The notes under the pieces were generated by a model. That model did not search any database, was not told where the DNA came from, and was given only the letters and a program-made list of their open reading frames with translations. A stretch of DNA of 36,969 bases from a virus: positions 1 to 36,969 of IMG/VR virus record IMGVR_UViG_3300028388_001064; one strand, 5' to 3'. Made by a program: the position numbers and the translations under genes. Below, one piece after another: positions 1 to 8,698 of the stretch. Every line of letters begins with the position of its first letter. Position 1 is the stretch's first letter.

Positions 1-1117
1 GAATGCCTGTGTTGGCTTCTAGTTTTTTACCATACTTTGTAATCTTTTCAGCTGCTTGTTCTTTTAGTATTTCGGGCATTACAGTAATACTATAATAGTC
101 AGGTGTAAACAAAGGATTGATATGGAATCTGTCAACCCAATAGTTTTCCATATAAAAGCCTCTTGTAGGATGTACACTTTCTAAAGGTATTAAGTCTTGT
201 TTGTGCAGTTCTTCATGCAATTCTGTTATACGGAATATATTTAAGATACTAACAGTAGGATGGAACCAATAATCAACTGCTCCACTGTATCTAATCTTTT
301 TAAGATTTTCAAGTGTCTGGTTCCACTTTCCTTTATAGCGTATATGTTCAAATGCATCACCGGCACCGTCTATGCTTAAACTTAAATGAACATAATTAAA
401 CTTTTTCCAGTATTCGAGAACATTTTGTTTTTTAGTTCCAAGTGTTGTTCCATTTGTGCTGTAACGCAAATCAACGTCAAACTTTTCACGTTCAACTAGT
501 AAGTCTAGTATACGCCAATGCTCGGGCATAATAAGAGGTTCGCCACCAGCAAAGTGTATTTCGCTCATTGCATCTAGATTATATTCAATATCTTCCCAGA
601 ATTTATTTGCTTCTTTGAGATCAATCAAACGTGTTTCGCTATACTTGTCAGCGCCAGGGTGTAACTTTTGGAAATCTTCGCTCCACTGTGTACTAAACAG
701 CGGGCTACATGTTGTACAAGCTAGATTACAATAGTTACTAAAACGGAAATCCCAATACTTTAATTGCAGTTCTGGAATACTACCGTCTTCTGCTGTGCTT
801 GCAATCAAGTCTGCTGTTTCGTCAAACCACTTGCTGTTTAATCCAGTACGCATTGTGTTCATATTGTGGTTTTGCTTTGCAACACAACGTTCACATGCAC
901 TAGGCAAAGGTTTGCCTTCTAGCATATCCTTGCGCATTTTCTTTGCACGATCGCTGTTTACTACTTCGATAAGATTTTGATGTTTTACATTTCCAAAACT
1001 ATTTTCGTTTCTTAGAGGAGTTTGACAACATGCAAACGCTCTACCGTCGTTAATTACATGTAGATGCATCCATGGTGCTACACAGAAATTATCTGAGTTT
1101 TTTAAATCTTTATTCAT
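1..1117 (-). CDS. Third radical SAM protein (3' end outside window)
   Basis: ATG 1117 (MNKDLKNSDNFCVAPWMHLH) overlaps the previous stop by 8 nt. The frame is open to position 1, giving 372 residues. The radical SAM motif is CNLACTTC, about residues 129-136, and a GGEP motif (IHFAGGEP) follows about 60 residues later. N-terminal cysteines FCVAPW, ACCQTP and CERC resemble the FC..PW...CC pattern of 'twitch'-type radical SAM proteins. It is more distant from the two tandem paralogues than they are from each other. The C-terminal domain lies outside the window, so the auxiliary-cluster status is unknown. It is the third radical SAM gene in the same operon. Confidence 0.85.
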   Translation of the reverse strand, partial: MNKDLKNSDNFCVAPWMHLHVINDGRAFACCQTPLRNENSFGNVKHQNLIEVVNSDRAKKMRKDMLEGKPLPSACERCVAKQNHNMNTMRTGLNSKWFDETADLIASTAEDGSIPELQLKYWDFRFSNYCNLACTTCSPLFSTQWSEDFQKLHPGADKYSETRLIDLKEANKFWEDIEYNLDAMSEIHFAGGEPLIMPEHWRILDLLVEREKFDVDLRYSTNGTTLGTKKQNVLEYWKKFNYVHLSLSIDGAGDAFEHIRYKGKWNQTLENLKKIRYSGAVDYWFHPTVSILNIFRITELHEELHKQDLIPLESVHPTRGFYMENYWVDRFHINPLFTPDYYSITVMPEILKEQAAEKITKYGKKLEANTGI

Positions 1118-2462
1118 ACATCATCTCTCTAAATAGTTGCTGGAATTTTCTTTCATTCTTTTTGTTGTAAAACTTTTCTTTATTCTTTGCCATAAAAGGT
1201 GCGGTGTTGTCTATTTTACTTTGCAATTCTTGTTTGCTATAACTAGCCAGTTTTTCGATATTATCACAAATCAATTCTACACGTTTTGTTGTGCTACTAA
1301 TTTTATCATAAAATCCGTTTACAAGTTCCGTAGGTGCAAAATAACCTTCGTTAGTTACATGCCCCATGGTATTTACACAACCTAGTACCATGAAAGGATG
1401 TCCTTTGGCTATTTGTCTCCAAACTCCTGATCTCGGTGCAATAGCATTTGTTTCATCAAGGTAATGTTTATCAAAAGGTGGCACATACGATTCACTAACT
1501 ATGTTTATTAGACTATTTTCATAAACACTTTTGTCTACTGCTAATGGTGTTTCTTTAATTTGATTGATGTTAAAGTCAATCTTTTTGATAGTTGTATGCA
1601 ACTTTTCAATTATTTTCTTTTTTCCCTCAACATGTTCTTCACCTTTTGTTTTATCTACAATCCTAAAATCTGTATAATTATGTTTAACAAGTTCCTCATT
1701 AAGATTGTAACTAAAAATTCCACAATTATCTAAATTTCTATATATAATTTCTGATATTAGGGTAGTATCATGTAATCTAGTAGAGCCACAAAAGGCTGTA
1801 TATATGTATTTTGGATTCCAGTTGTTTATATCAAAATTTTCTGCTTCGAACTGTTTTTGCAAAATTGGCAAAGAGTGGCTATCTCTAAAAACCCAATACC
1901 AATCTTCCATTTTATAACGACTCTTATATGCTATCTGTGTATGTATTTGCCACCAATCAATACCAAATACATTTTTGTTATCAAACAGTTTGCGATAAGA
2001 TTCATTTATATCTCCTAAGACAATGTAAATTTGATCTCTTTTTAATCCATGACCTGTCAATTCGTCCAGCCTAGATCGTAACTTCCACAGATATCTATAT
2101 CCGAGAGAAAGCCAGGGCGCAAAAATAAGAAGTTTCATTTTTCCTTTCGCGATTTTACCAAGCGTCTTTTTTGGAATAAAATCATTAAATGGAATATCCC
2201 AATTTAATCCATTGTTAAGTTCAATTGGATAATACAAATTTTTTTCTTGATCTTTTCCTGAATGTAAATTTATAGAAAGACCTAATGCCTTCATACTGTT
2301 ATATAATGCTGTATAACGTAAGATTGGCAAGTGTGTTCCTTTAACAAACGGAGTCCTTTTGAAATCATCAGTAAAATCATACGAAAATGCACCATTTGGG
2401 ATTGGTGTTCCGTCTATAATTTTATCATAATACAAATTAATCGTAGGACGCAAGAGGATCAT
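1110..2462 (-). CDS. Unrecognised protein, possibly GT-B-like, 450 aa
   Basis: I take ATG 2462 as the start instead of the TTG one codon upstream, because AGGA lies 6 nt before it. The N-terminus (ILLRPTINLYYDKIIDGTPI) leads into a Lys-rich middle with a Rossmann-like strand (GKMKLLIFAPWLSLGYRY; QIYIVLGDINES). Near the C-terminus, SLINIVSESYVPPFD followed by IAKGHPFMVLGCVNTMGHV resembles a pattern of phage/bacterial glycosyltransferase-like proteins (S.VnivsE..., then Pf...G). This is only a weak similarity from memory. No DxD or clear catalytic set was identified. It is embedded between radical SAM genes and overlaps the next by 8 nt, so it is part of the same modification operon. Confidence 0.5.
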   Translation of the reverse strand: MILLRPTINLYYDKIIDGTPIPNGAFSYDFTDDFKRTPFVKGTHLPILRYTALYNSMKALGLSINLHSGKDQEKNLYYPIELNNGLNWDIPFNDFIPKKTLGKIAKGKMKLLIFAPWLSLGYRYLWKLRSRLDELTGHGLKRDQIYIVLGDINESYRKLFDNKNVFGIDWWQIHTQIAYKSRYKMEDWYWVFRDSHSLPILQKQFEAENFDINNWNPKYIYTAFCGSTRLHDTTLISEIIYRNLDNCGIFSYNLNEELVKHNYTDFRIVDKTKGEEHVEGKKKIIEKLHTTIKKIDFNINQIKETPLAVDKSVYENSLINIVSESYVPPFDKHYLDETNAIAPRSGVWRQIAKGHPFMVLGCVNTMGHVTNEGYFAPTELVNGFYDKISSTTKRVELICDNIEKLASYSKQELQSKIDNTAPFMAKNKEKFYNKKNERKFQQLFREMMYE

Positions 2463-3885
2463 CAATATTCCTTGAGTCTGGTTTTAATATCCAACCTTCT
2501 TTTTCTGCCAAATCTTGAATTTCTGCATCTGTATCAGGAATACTGTCCATCCAATCTGTTAAGATTTTAGGAAACACATGGATACTTTTATTTCTACGCA
2601 CATCATATTGCTTATAGAATGTTTTGAAGTCTCTCCAAAGCGTAATAGGATTGCTTGTTCTGCGATGAGGTGCGTCTACTGTAACAAGATAATCGATTAA
2701 ACGTTCTATGCTAGCTTTTTCAAACTCATGCCAACCTTCTTTATGCTTGTTTTCCTGCCACCATGTGTTTAACTTATTGTGACAATGATCCTTGATATGG
2801 TTAGGTAATGCCAAAGGACTCTGGAAGCTAGGAAAGCGTAATAGATTTACACTTACTGTAGGTGTTCTGCTTTGTGTAAGTTCTTTTAGTTTGTACACTT
2901 CGTCTAAAAATTCTGTAATACTAAACAACGATAAACTGTTAATAGTCATCATAACATTTACGCCATTGCAGTTTCCTTCTGTAAGAACACGTTTTATATT
3001 TTTTAGCCACATTTCGTAATCTAACCCGTCACGAATGTATTCAGCTTGTGCACCTGTTGCTTCACAACTTGTGTAAAGATCAAAATGTTTCATGCCTTGT
3101 GTTTTTTCAATTAGTTTATCAATGATAGCATCTTTTGCAATGAGATTGCTGTTAATAGCAAAACGCATGTCAGTATCTTGTTCGTTAAACCAATCAAACA
3201 GTTTCCAAGTGTTTCCGCTCATCAGCGGCTCACCGCCTGTAACACGTAATTCTTGTAAACTTTCTGATAGACCGTTATCCCACCATTTCCAAAAGGCTTG
3301 AATATACGGATTATCATCGTCGCTGTCGTATGGTTGCGCCCAACTGCCGTCCTGGTGGAATGCTCCTGCGCCGTCGGATACCAAATTTTCGTATGGACCG
3401 TTGTTCTTGATATCCTTTGCCCAGGTGGTAGAGAAGGAGGCGTTACAGTAGCTACACGCAAGATTACATACCCTATCAAAAGCAATTTCAAAGGTCTTGA
3501 GATTAGTATTTTCGTCCGAGTCTGCTTCATATGCTTGTTGTAGTTCTTCGTCAGTATAAATGATGCTTTTAAAGGTACGGTCACTTACAGCGTCTTTACC
3601 CATGTCTTCCATTTTCCAACAGTATTCACACTCTCGCGGACGCTCTCCGTTTTGCATCATACGGCGCATTTCTTTTTTATGCTTGGTATTATGAATAGCT
3701 GTTGGATTTTCTTCTACTTCTATTAAAGGAATTTTATGTGCAGGTGGATGGTGACAACTTGCAGTCGTACCGCTGCCTAGCCATGTAGTAGCGTTAAACC
3801 ATTTAGCACCGCAAAAGCTTTTACTTTTACTATCTAGTACCCTGTCTCTATACTGTTGTAGATTTTCTTCAGGTTTCTTTGGCAT
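2437..3885 (-). CDS. Radical SAM protein, tandem paralogue of the previous gene, 482 aa
   Basis: CxxxCxxC is at C140, C144 and C147 (CNLACSYC) and GGEP at 217-220 (RVTGGEP). The N-terminal region aligns without gaps to the 460-aa protein from about residue 20 to 100: SFCGAKW, CHHPPAHKIPL, and CEYCWKMEDMGKD match SFCTAKW, CHHPAPHKIPL and CSYCWKIEDLGKD. One difference is notable: the cysteine at position 22 of the neighbour is lysine here, while C25, C44, C86 and C89 are kept. GAGG lies a few bases upstream of the ATG. It overlaps the next gene by 26 nt. Tandem duplication with divergence suggests the two act together or on related substrates. Confidence 0.85.
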   Translation of the reverse strand: MPKKPEENLQQYRDRVLDSKSKSFCGAKWFNATTWLGSGTTASCHHPPAHKIPLIEVEENPTAIHNTKHKKEMRRMMQNGERPRECEYCWKMEDMGKDAVSDRTFKSIIYTDEELQQAYEADSDENTNLKTFEIAFDRVCNLACSYCNASFSTTWAKDIKNNGPYENLVSDGAGAFHQDGSWAQPYDSDDDNPYIQAFWKWWDNGLSESLQELRVTGGEPLMSGNTWKLFDWFNEQDTDMRFAINSNLIAKDAIIDKLIEKTQGMKHFDLYTSCEATGAQAEYIRDGLDYEMWLKNIKRVLTEGNCNGVNVMMTINSLSLFSITEFLDEVYKLKELTQSRTPTVSVNLLRFPSFQSPLALPNHIKDHCHNKLNTWWQENKHKEGWHEFEKASIERLIDYLVTVDAPHRRTSNPITLWRDFKTFYKQYDVRRNKSIHVFPKILTDWMDSIPDTDAEIQDLAEKEGWILKPDSRNIDDPLASYD

Positions 3886-5251
3886 TCCATTCCTCTAATA
3901 AGTTATCGTATTTTAAGAAAGTTTTAGAAAAATTCTTTCCTCTACGTTCGTCGTATGCTTGTATGTATCTTACAAAATCTTGTCTATGTTCTATTGCTGG
4001 TTCTTCTGTGCGTAAGTATTCACAAAATCTTTGAATTTGATCAAACTCTTCTAGGTATATTCTGGCATATTTTTCTTTAGAATAATATTTTAACCAACTC
4101 TTACACAATTCTTCAATGGTTGTCGCAAATTTTTCTCTATCTTCTTTATCTAGCAAAGAACATTGTAGGTGTGGAGGCCAGCGCATAATGTTTATGCTTA
4201 ATGGAATCCTGTTAACTTCAAAGCTTTTATTAAATTCTACTCTAAACTCCATGACTGTCATAATAAAATCTACAAAACTAGGTAGGCTTAAAATATTAAT
4301 AGTAGTCATAATAGCTACATTAGAATTAGTTTCATTTAACAGTCTACCTACTGTTTTAATCCAATATAAGTAATTAAGGCCGTCTCGAGCATATTCTGCT
4401 TGTTCACCAGTGCTTTCTAAACTAGTGTAAACATCTACTTTGACGCCAACTTTTTCTAGTGCATTAATCTTTTGGATTAAACGATCAATTAACTTTTCTT
4501 CTACACAGGCATTTGTATTAATAGCAACGTCTAAGCCTTTGCGAGGATTTTCTATAAGATAGTCTAACAGCTTCCATGTATCTTTGCTCATAGTAGGCTC
4601 GCCGCCTGTAATACGCAATACTTTTAGATGCGGAAGTGCATCAGGAAACCATTTCCAAAATGCTTCTACATACGGATTGTGTTCTCTATTTTTATAGGGC
4701 ATCTTGCCTGTTTTTTCAAGGTAACTTAGATCGTGTGCCCCGTGTTTAGTAGGATAAGAACCATGTGTCTTGATGTCTTCCATCCACTTGCTACTGATCT
4801 CCGGAGAACAATATGCACAGGCAAAATTACAAGCATTTGAAAAACTAACTTCTAAGTAACTAGGATAAACATTTTCGCCAGGATCGCTGGTTGCTATTTC
4901 TTCAAATCTGTCCCACGCCCAAGTGTCTGATGTTTTGTAATGCCTGTCTGAAAAATAATCTTTACCCAAGTCTTCAATTTTCCAACAATAACTACATTCA
5001 CTAGGACGTTCTCCGGTAAGCATTTTTAGTCGTTGTTCTTTTTTATATTGGCTATTGTGCAATGCCGCAGGGTCTGCTTCAATTTCTTCCAATGGAATTT
5101 TATGCGGAGCAGGATGGTGACAACTGTGATTATAACCGTTCTGAAGCATCAGTGTAGTTTGCAGCCATTTGGCCGTACAGAAACTACAACTTACATTGTT
5201 TATTTTTTCACGCTTTTCTTCAAGTATTTTTATCCGTTGTTCGTTACTCAT
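3869..5251 (-). CDS. Radical SAM protein with cysteine-rich N-terminus, 460 aa
   Basis: The radical SAM cluster motif CxxxCxxC is at C141, C145 and C148 (CNFACAYC), and GGEP at 216-219 (RITGGEP) contacts the methionine of SAM. The N-terminal region adds conserved cysteines: CSFC (22-25), CHHP (C44) and CSYC (86-89). These may hold an auxiliary Fe-S cluster or zinc; this is inference. The C-terminal half has no CxxC pairs. The architecture fits the 'twitch' radical SAM proteins known from marine phages. Substrate unknown. It overlaps the GT2-like gene by 4 nt, and the paralogue that follows by 17 nt. The ATG at 5251 has only a weak ribosome binding site, so translation is probably coupled. Confidence 0.85.
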   Translation of the reverse strand: MSNEQRIKILEEKREKINNVSCSFCTAKWLQTTLMLQNGYNHSCHHPAPHKIPLEEIEADPAALHNSQYKKEQRLKMLTGERPSECSYCWKIEDLGKDYFSDRHYKTSDTWAWDRFEEIATSDPGENVYPSYLEVSFSNACNFACAYCSPEISSKWMEDIKTHGSYPTKHGAHDLSYLEKTGKMPYKNREHNPYVEAFWKWFPDALPHLKVLRITGGEPTMSKDTWKLLDYLIENPRKGLDVAINTNACVEEKLIDRLIQKINALEKVGVKVDVYTSLESTGEQAEYARDGLNYLYWIKTVGRLLNETNSNVAIMTTINILSLPSFVDFIMTVMEFRVEFNKSFEVNRIPLSINIMRWPPHLQCSLLDKEDREKFATTIEELCKSWLKYYSKEKYARIYLEEFDQIQRFCEYLRTEEPAIEHRQDFVRYIQAYDERRGKNFSKTFLKYDNLLEEWNAKET

Positions 5252-6156
5252 CTAGATCTAATAATCCTTGGTGTATTTTGATATACAGATTTAAAGAACT
5301 TGCTTTGCTCTGCATCTAACGGTTTAGTAGAGATATCAACTCCTGTGCCTTTTAGTATTTCCAATCCTAAACGCTCACACTCGTCGTATACTTCGTGTTC
5401 ACTGTCAATACTACTACGGACTTCTTCTTCCCAAAAGTTGTTTAGCCATTCAAAGTCCCGCACATTAGCATAATCCCAGTCTGTACAGTTTGTCATATAG
5501 CAACCTTGACGTGCTCCTAATATGCTCCACATTCCGTTATCTACGTCAGCGCCTATTTGACTCCAAATAAGCAAGCGTTGATAATTCTGCCACCATACTT
5601 TGCGCAAGTCATCTACACGAGCACCTTGATCCAAACTCATTTTAACACCTTCTCTAAAACCTGCTCTCCAGGCTTGCCAAGGTGTCGCATTAGTATATGA
5701 TGTGCTGTAATTTTCATTAAATTGATAATACTTGTCATCAAAACAAAATTCAACTTTACCACGTTCGTCACCGTCTTCTGAGTTTTCGTGGGTTTTCATA
5801 TTATGAACAAACTTACGTGTCCACATTTTTAGGCCGCCGTTGCCGTACATTAATCCGTTAACATGCACTTTGCCACACCAACTAAAAACATGCTCCGGTG
5901 TTAGCCCTAGTTCATCAACGTCGACTACTTGATTTAAAAACTCTGGATCGATAATATTATCTGCGTCTACTGTAATGAAGTATTCTGTTTCTGACAAGTC
6001 AGCACATGCTTTGTGCGCTGCATCTGAACCTTCTACGCCATGTACACGCTTGGCCCAAGGAACCTTTTGTACTAAGTCTGCATAATTTTTTTCTGCATTA
6101 GGTTCGTCGTAACTAAGAAAAATAATATCTTGGTCTACTACTTTTAATATACTCAT
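5248..6156 (-). CDS. GT2-like glycosyltransferase, 302 aa
   Basis: The protein starts MSILKVVDQDIIFLSYDEPN. Residues 60-72 (FITVDADNIIDPEF) carry the DAD triad (D64-D66) that in GT-A/GT2 enzymes binds the divalent metal and nucleotide-sugar. Upstream, VHGVEGSDAAHKACADLSET corresponds to the loop before that strand. The C-terminal half is rich in aromatic residues (PWQAWRAGFREG, KVWWQNYQRLLIW) and may form the acceptor site. AGGAGA lies 4 nt before the ATG. It overlaps both neighbours by 4 nt (ATGA), so it is tightly co-translated with the radical SAM genes that follow. Donor and acceptor are unknown. Confidence 0.72.
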   Translation of the reverse strand: MSILKVVDQDIIFLSYDEPNAEKNYADLVQKVPWAKRVHGVEGSDAAHKACADLSETEYFITVDADNIIDPEFLNQVVDVDELGLTPEHVFSWCGKVHVNGLMYGNGGLKMWTRKFVHNMKTHENSEDGDERGKVEFCFDDKYYQFNENYSTSYTNATPWQAWRAGFREGVKMSLDQGARVDDLRKVWWQNYQRLLIWSQIGADVDNGMWSILGARQGCYMTNCTDWDYANVRDFEWLNNFWEEEVRSSIDSEHEVYDECERLGLEILKGTGVDISTKPLDAEQSKFFKSVYQNTPRIIRSR

Positions 6157-6731
6157 GCTGTCTCCTGAATGTGAAAATAGTTTTCAAAAACTTTACCGCA
6201 ATACAAACTTACATTTAGATCATTAGCAACTGTTTTATTTGTATCATTAATTTCGTACGAATCAGTATAAAGCACTTTATATAAAGGAATATTTAGGGTA
6301 TCTAATAATACATTAGGATTGTCTTTTTTACAAATATAAATTATTTGACATTTGTCTTTATAATAAAGGGTGCTTGTTAATAATTCTCGTAATTCCTCTG
6401 TTAAACAGATTGTCCAAGTTCCATTATTAATATTTTGTTTTACAGTAAATGCATTGTTAGTTTTAATCTCTTTAACTTTAGGAAATTGATGTATACTTTT
6501 ATCTACATCAAATTCAGATAAATCTTTATGCTTAAATTTAATTTCATATTTTACTTTAGCATCAACAGAAGGAATTACTATATAGTCGTCCATTTTTTTA
6601 CGTTCTTCTGCAAACTCAACCATAGTTTCCCTATCTATTTCAATATAGGGGGTAGAAGTATCTAGCTCATTTGTTAGCTTCCAAATCTCTCCCGATTCTT
6701 CTCGAAAATTAAGATAAAAGTGTAATTCCAT
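6153..6731 (-). CDS. Unrecognised protein, 192 aa
   Basis: The protein starts MELHFYLNFREESGEIWKLT. It appears beta-rich with charged loops (EFAEERKKMDDYIVIPSVDA, YEIKFKHKDLSEFDVDKS) and ends KVFENYFHIQETA. No signal peptide, membrane segment or known active-site motif was seen. It overlaps the broken glycosyltransferase gene by 23 nt and the GT2-like gene by 4 nt (ATGA), so it belongs to the accessory operon. A poor ribosome binding site suggests translation by coupling. I do not recognise its family. Confidence 0.5.
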   Translation of the reverse strand: MELHFYLNFREESGEIWKLTNELDTSTPYIEIDRETMVEFAEERKKMDDYIVIPSVDAKVKYEIKFKHKDLSEFDVDKSIHQFPKVKEIKTNNAFTVKQNINNGTWTICLTEELRELLTSTLYYKDKCQIIYICKKDNPNVLLDTLNIPLYKVLYTDSYEINDTNKTVANDLNVSLYCGKVFENYFHIQETA

Positions 6732-7260
6732 TTTTTAATTTCTCTATAATTTCATCTGTAAGGAAGTCATCCTCTACATAGTGTAATACTCTAGTTTGTG
6801 CATAGTTACCAAGAAATAACACGCCTTCGTCTGTAAAATATTTTCCAAGAACCTTGGTCCATTTATCAGGAATATTATACCAACCCTGTAGTCTAGGTTT
6901 CATATGAGTAAATGTTACAAAGCTTTTAGGATCAGTAATATCTTTTTGGTTGCCTAATATCTTGCTAACAATAGCCGCACACAAATCGATACTACACCAA
7001 TTCTGATAATTTTCTTTTGCATATTTAGAATAAAACAATGCCCAGTTGTTTACTACTATTTCTAGTAGATTGTAAAACTCTTTCGCAGTATCACCTTTTT
7101 TAAAATAGTGTATAGCACTATAAAGATTAGGCAAGTCATTTGAAACAAACGCTTTTCGATAGTATGTCTTTGTAACTAATTCGTCTCTATATGTTCTTAC
7201 ATTACTAACAAAGAATAATTCTCTCTTTGATAATTCTTTCCACCAATGCGTATTTTCCAA
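6709..7260 (-). pseudogene. C-terminal part of the same broken glycosyltransferase gene, out of frame
   Basis: This frame opens at a TTG (7260) with no ribosome binding site and begins ENTHWWKELSKRELFFVSNV, which fits the middle of the family after the DxD segment. It continues with RTYRDEL, NLYSAIHYFKKGDTAKEFYN and FVTFTHMKPRLQGW to a natural C-terminus. The upstream fragment ends at about 7250 in a frame offset by one base. Together they look like a single gene with a deletion of roughly 28 codons that also shifted the frame. The deleted part is the one that would hold the metal-binding DxD. A sequencing or assembly error cannot be excluded, but it would have to remove about 80 bases. Confidence 0.65.
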
Positions 7261-7466
7261 TCACTGTCGGCTGCATTGTCTGACCACGGTATAGGTATAA
7301 TTTGATCAAATGCTTCTTGCCATTCCTCTGGAACAATATCATTAGTAATCAAACTAATCTTTTGATCTTTGTTAAACATATGCAAACTTAAAGCGAGTGC
7401 ATGTGCTTGACGTATATAATCTGTTGTGCCGTTATTTTGTGCTAGTAAACAAAATCCTCTACTCAT
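7197..7466 (-). CDS. N-terminal fragment of a broken glycosyltransferase-like gene (89 aa)
   Basis: The protein starts MSRGFCLLAQNNGTTDYIRQ, clearly paralogous to the preceding 286-aa protein, and continues in family frame to about residue 71 (PIPWSDNAADSDWKI). After that the sequence (RIGGKNYQRENYSLLVM) no longer matches and stops. The family normally continues with about 28 residues holding a DETIV.DTD-type metal site. A strong GGAGG ribosome binding site lies 9 nt before the ATG, so it is probably still translated, but it lacks the DxD motif and the rest of the fold. The matching C-terminal part follows in another frame. Confidence 0.6.
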   Translation of the reverse strand: MSRGFCLLAQNNGTTDYIRQAHALALSLHMFNKDQKISLITNDIVPEEWQEAFDQIIPIPWSDNAADSDWKIRIGGKNYQRENYSLLVM

Positions 7467-8319
7467 TTGCTAGTACCTCCGATATTGCACGATCGAGACT
7501 AAATTTATTCATGATATGAATGTTTATGTCTTTTGCTGTACCCACATGATAATGTCCTACCCAATGTCTTTTATCTAGCAAAAATGTGTAACTTTCTTCT
7601 TCCATTTTTATAAGCACGTCAGCATCACTAGTAAACCAGAGTCTTCCAGGCAATACTTTGGGCCAACTGGTTCTTTGAAACCCGTTAACAATGTGTATAG
7701 CAATACTGAAGGCAAAATCATTTCTAAACGTTTTGTTTGGAATTTGATACATTAATCTATAGTAATGCCAATTTTCTTTGATATGTTCAATTACATTAAA
7801 GAAGAATTTCATATTTTCTGTTTTTTTAAAATAAAATACAGTTGCCCAATACATATCAACAGAACGATCACTTATCTTGTTAAATCTATGTTCGTCCGGA
7901 CGATCCATGTTTAGGTCAGTAATATGTCTATAAATTAAAAATTCTTGATCTGTATCGAATGCATTTAAAAGAATACTATTTCCTATTATAAAGTCAGTAT
8001 CCATTACAATAGTTTCGTCAAAGGGTGTAATATCATATGCACTACTTCTATTATGATTTCGCCACTCTAAATCACGCTTACTCATTGTACCATCACGATA
8101 TGTGCGTTTTTGAGTGCAATCATACCATTCTTGATCTATAATATAATCAATATATCTACTATAGTATGGATAAGTTTCCTTTAGATAAGAGGAATTATCA
8201 GTAGCAATTGCTACTGGAAGATTTAAATGTTTTTTTATTTTTTTTGCACAAAAGATAGCTTGCTTAACATAATCGATAGAATGATTATTTTGTGCAAAGA
8301 GCAAGACGCCTTTACTCAT
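7459..8319 (-). CDS. GT-A-fold glycosyltransferase-like protein, 286 aa
   Basis: The protein starts MSKGVLLFAQNNHSIDYVKQ, the N-terminus of a glycosyltransferase-like family seen in marine phages, with a Rossmann-type first strand and helix. Residues 107-109 form a DTD triad in TPFDETIVMDTDFIIGN, which fits the metal-binding DxD of GT-A enzymes that bind the nucleotide-sugar. A later conserved pattern is MYWATVFYFKKTENMKFFFN, with HYHVGT near the C-terminus, a possible second metal or donor site. The sugar and acceptor are unknown. The gene overlaps its broken paralogue by 8 nt and the 115-aa gene by 4 nt. It probably acts in the cytoplasm on virion protein, DNA or a host glycan precursor. 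Confidence 0.68.
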   Translation of the reverse strand: MSKGVLLFAQNNHSIDYVKQAIFCAKKIKKHLNLPVAIATDNSSYLKETYPYYSRYIDYIIDQEWYDCTQKRTYRDGTMSKRDLEWRNHNRSSAYDITPFDETIVMDTDFIIGNSILLNAFDTDQEFLIYRHITDLNMDRPDEHRFNKISDRSVDMYWATVFYFKKTENMKFFFNVIEHIKENWHYYRLMYQIPNKTFRNDFAFSIAIHIVNGFQRTSWPKVLPGRLWFTSDADVLIKMEEESYTFLLDKRHWVGHYHVGTAKDINIHIMNKFSLDRAISEVLANE

Positions 8320-8663
8320 AGATCTACTAGACCTTGTACAGTTCTATTTTTTTTAATTTCGTTGTATTTGTCAAAATATTCATATGAAGTTGTAAAGTAG
8401 ATGTCTAGAATATTATCTAAAAACTTTTGCAAATCTTCTACTTCAACAGGTGTGTCGTTGTCATCAATGAGGATGGCACCAGTTTGATCGTTGTTTAATA
8501 GTGTATAACAGAATGTTATAAGATCTCTATTAACTGTAAATTTTCCACCATTTAGGTAGTGTACACAATTTTCTAAGAATTGCTCCCTAATAATCCTACG
8601 CTGATTGTTAAGAGTAGTCATATAGTTAGAAAATTCTAAAGCTTTTTCTAGGCGTTCATCCAT
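8316..8663 (-). CDS. Small protein of unknown function, 115 aa
   Basis: The protein starts MDERLEKALEFSNYMTTLNN. It looks mostly helical: an N-terminal helix (residues 1-30), then HYLNGGKFTVNRDLITFCYT, a charged turn with DDNDTPVEVEDL, and a C-terminal helix (NILDIYFTTSYEYFDKYNEI). No signal peptide or membrane helix is apparent. GGAG lies 6 nt before the ATG. It is the first gene after the structural block and overlaps the glycosyltransferase gene by 4 nt (ATGA). I recall similar short proteins in marine T4-like phages, but no function is known to me. Confidence 0.6.
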   Translation of the reverse strand: MDERLEKALEFSNYMTTLNNQRRIIREQFLENCVHYLNGGKFTVNRDLITFCYTLLNNDQTGAILIDDNDTPVEVEDLQKFLDNILDIYFTTSYEYFDKYNEIKKNRTVQGLVDL

Positions 8664-8672
8664 ATTAATCTC

Positions 8673-8698
8673 CGAGTATTTTATATAGTATATACTCG
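8673..8698. promoter_or_regulatory. Inverted repeat with TATA-rich centre between structural and accessory blocks
   Basis: Perfect 7-bp arms (CGAGTAT / ATACTCG) flank a 12-nt AT-rich loop in the 55-nt gap between the 363- and 115-aa genes. On the minus strand the centre reads TATATAAAATA, near but not equal to the late element, about 14-25 nt before the ATG at 8663. It may be an operator or variant promoter that separates the two blocks. No T-tract follows, which argues against a terminator. Confidence 0.35.

Noticed and set aside
3222-3584. 120-aa minus-strand frame inside the 482-aa radical SAM gene
   Set aside because: It lies wholly inside a gene with the CxxxCxxC and GGEP motifs in frame, and has no matching family pattern or ribosome binding site.
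7190-7270. Programmed -1 frameshift joining the two glycosyltransferase fragments
   Set aside because: The junction (GATTGGAAAATACG) has no good slippery heptamer that lets both tRNAs re-pair, and the DxD segment would still be missing, so a deletion explains it better.
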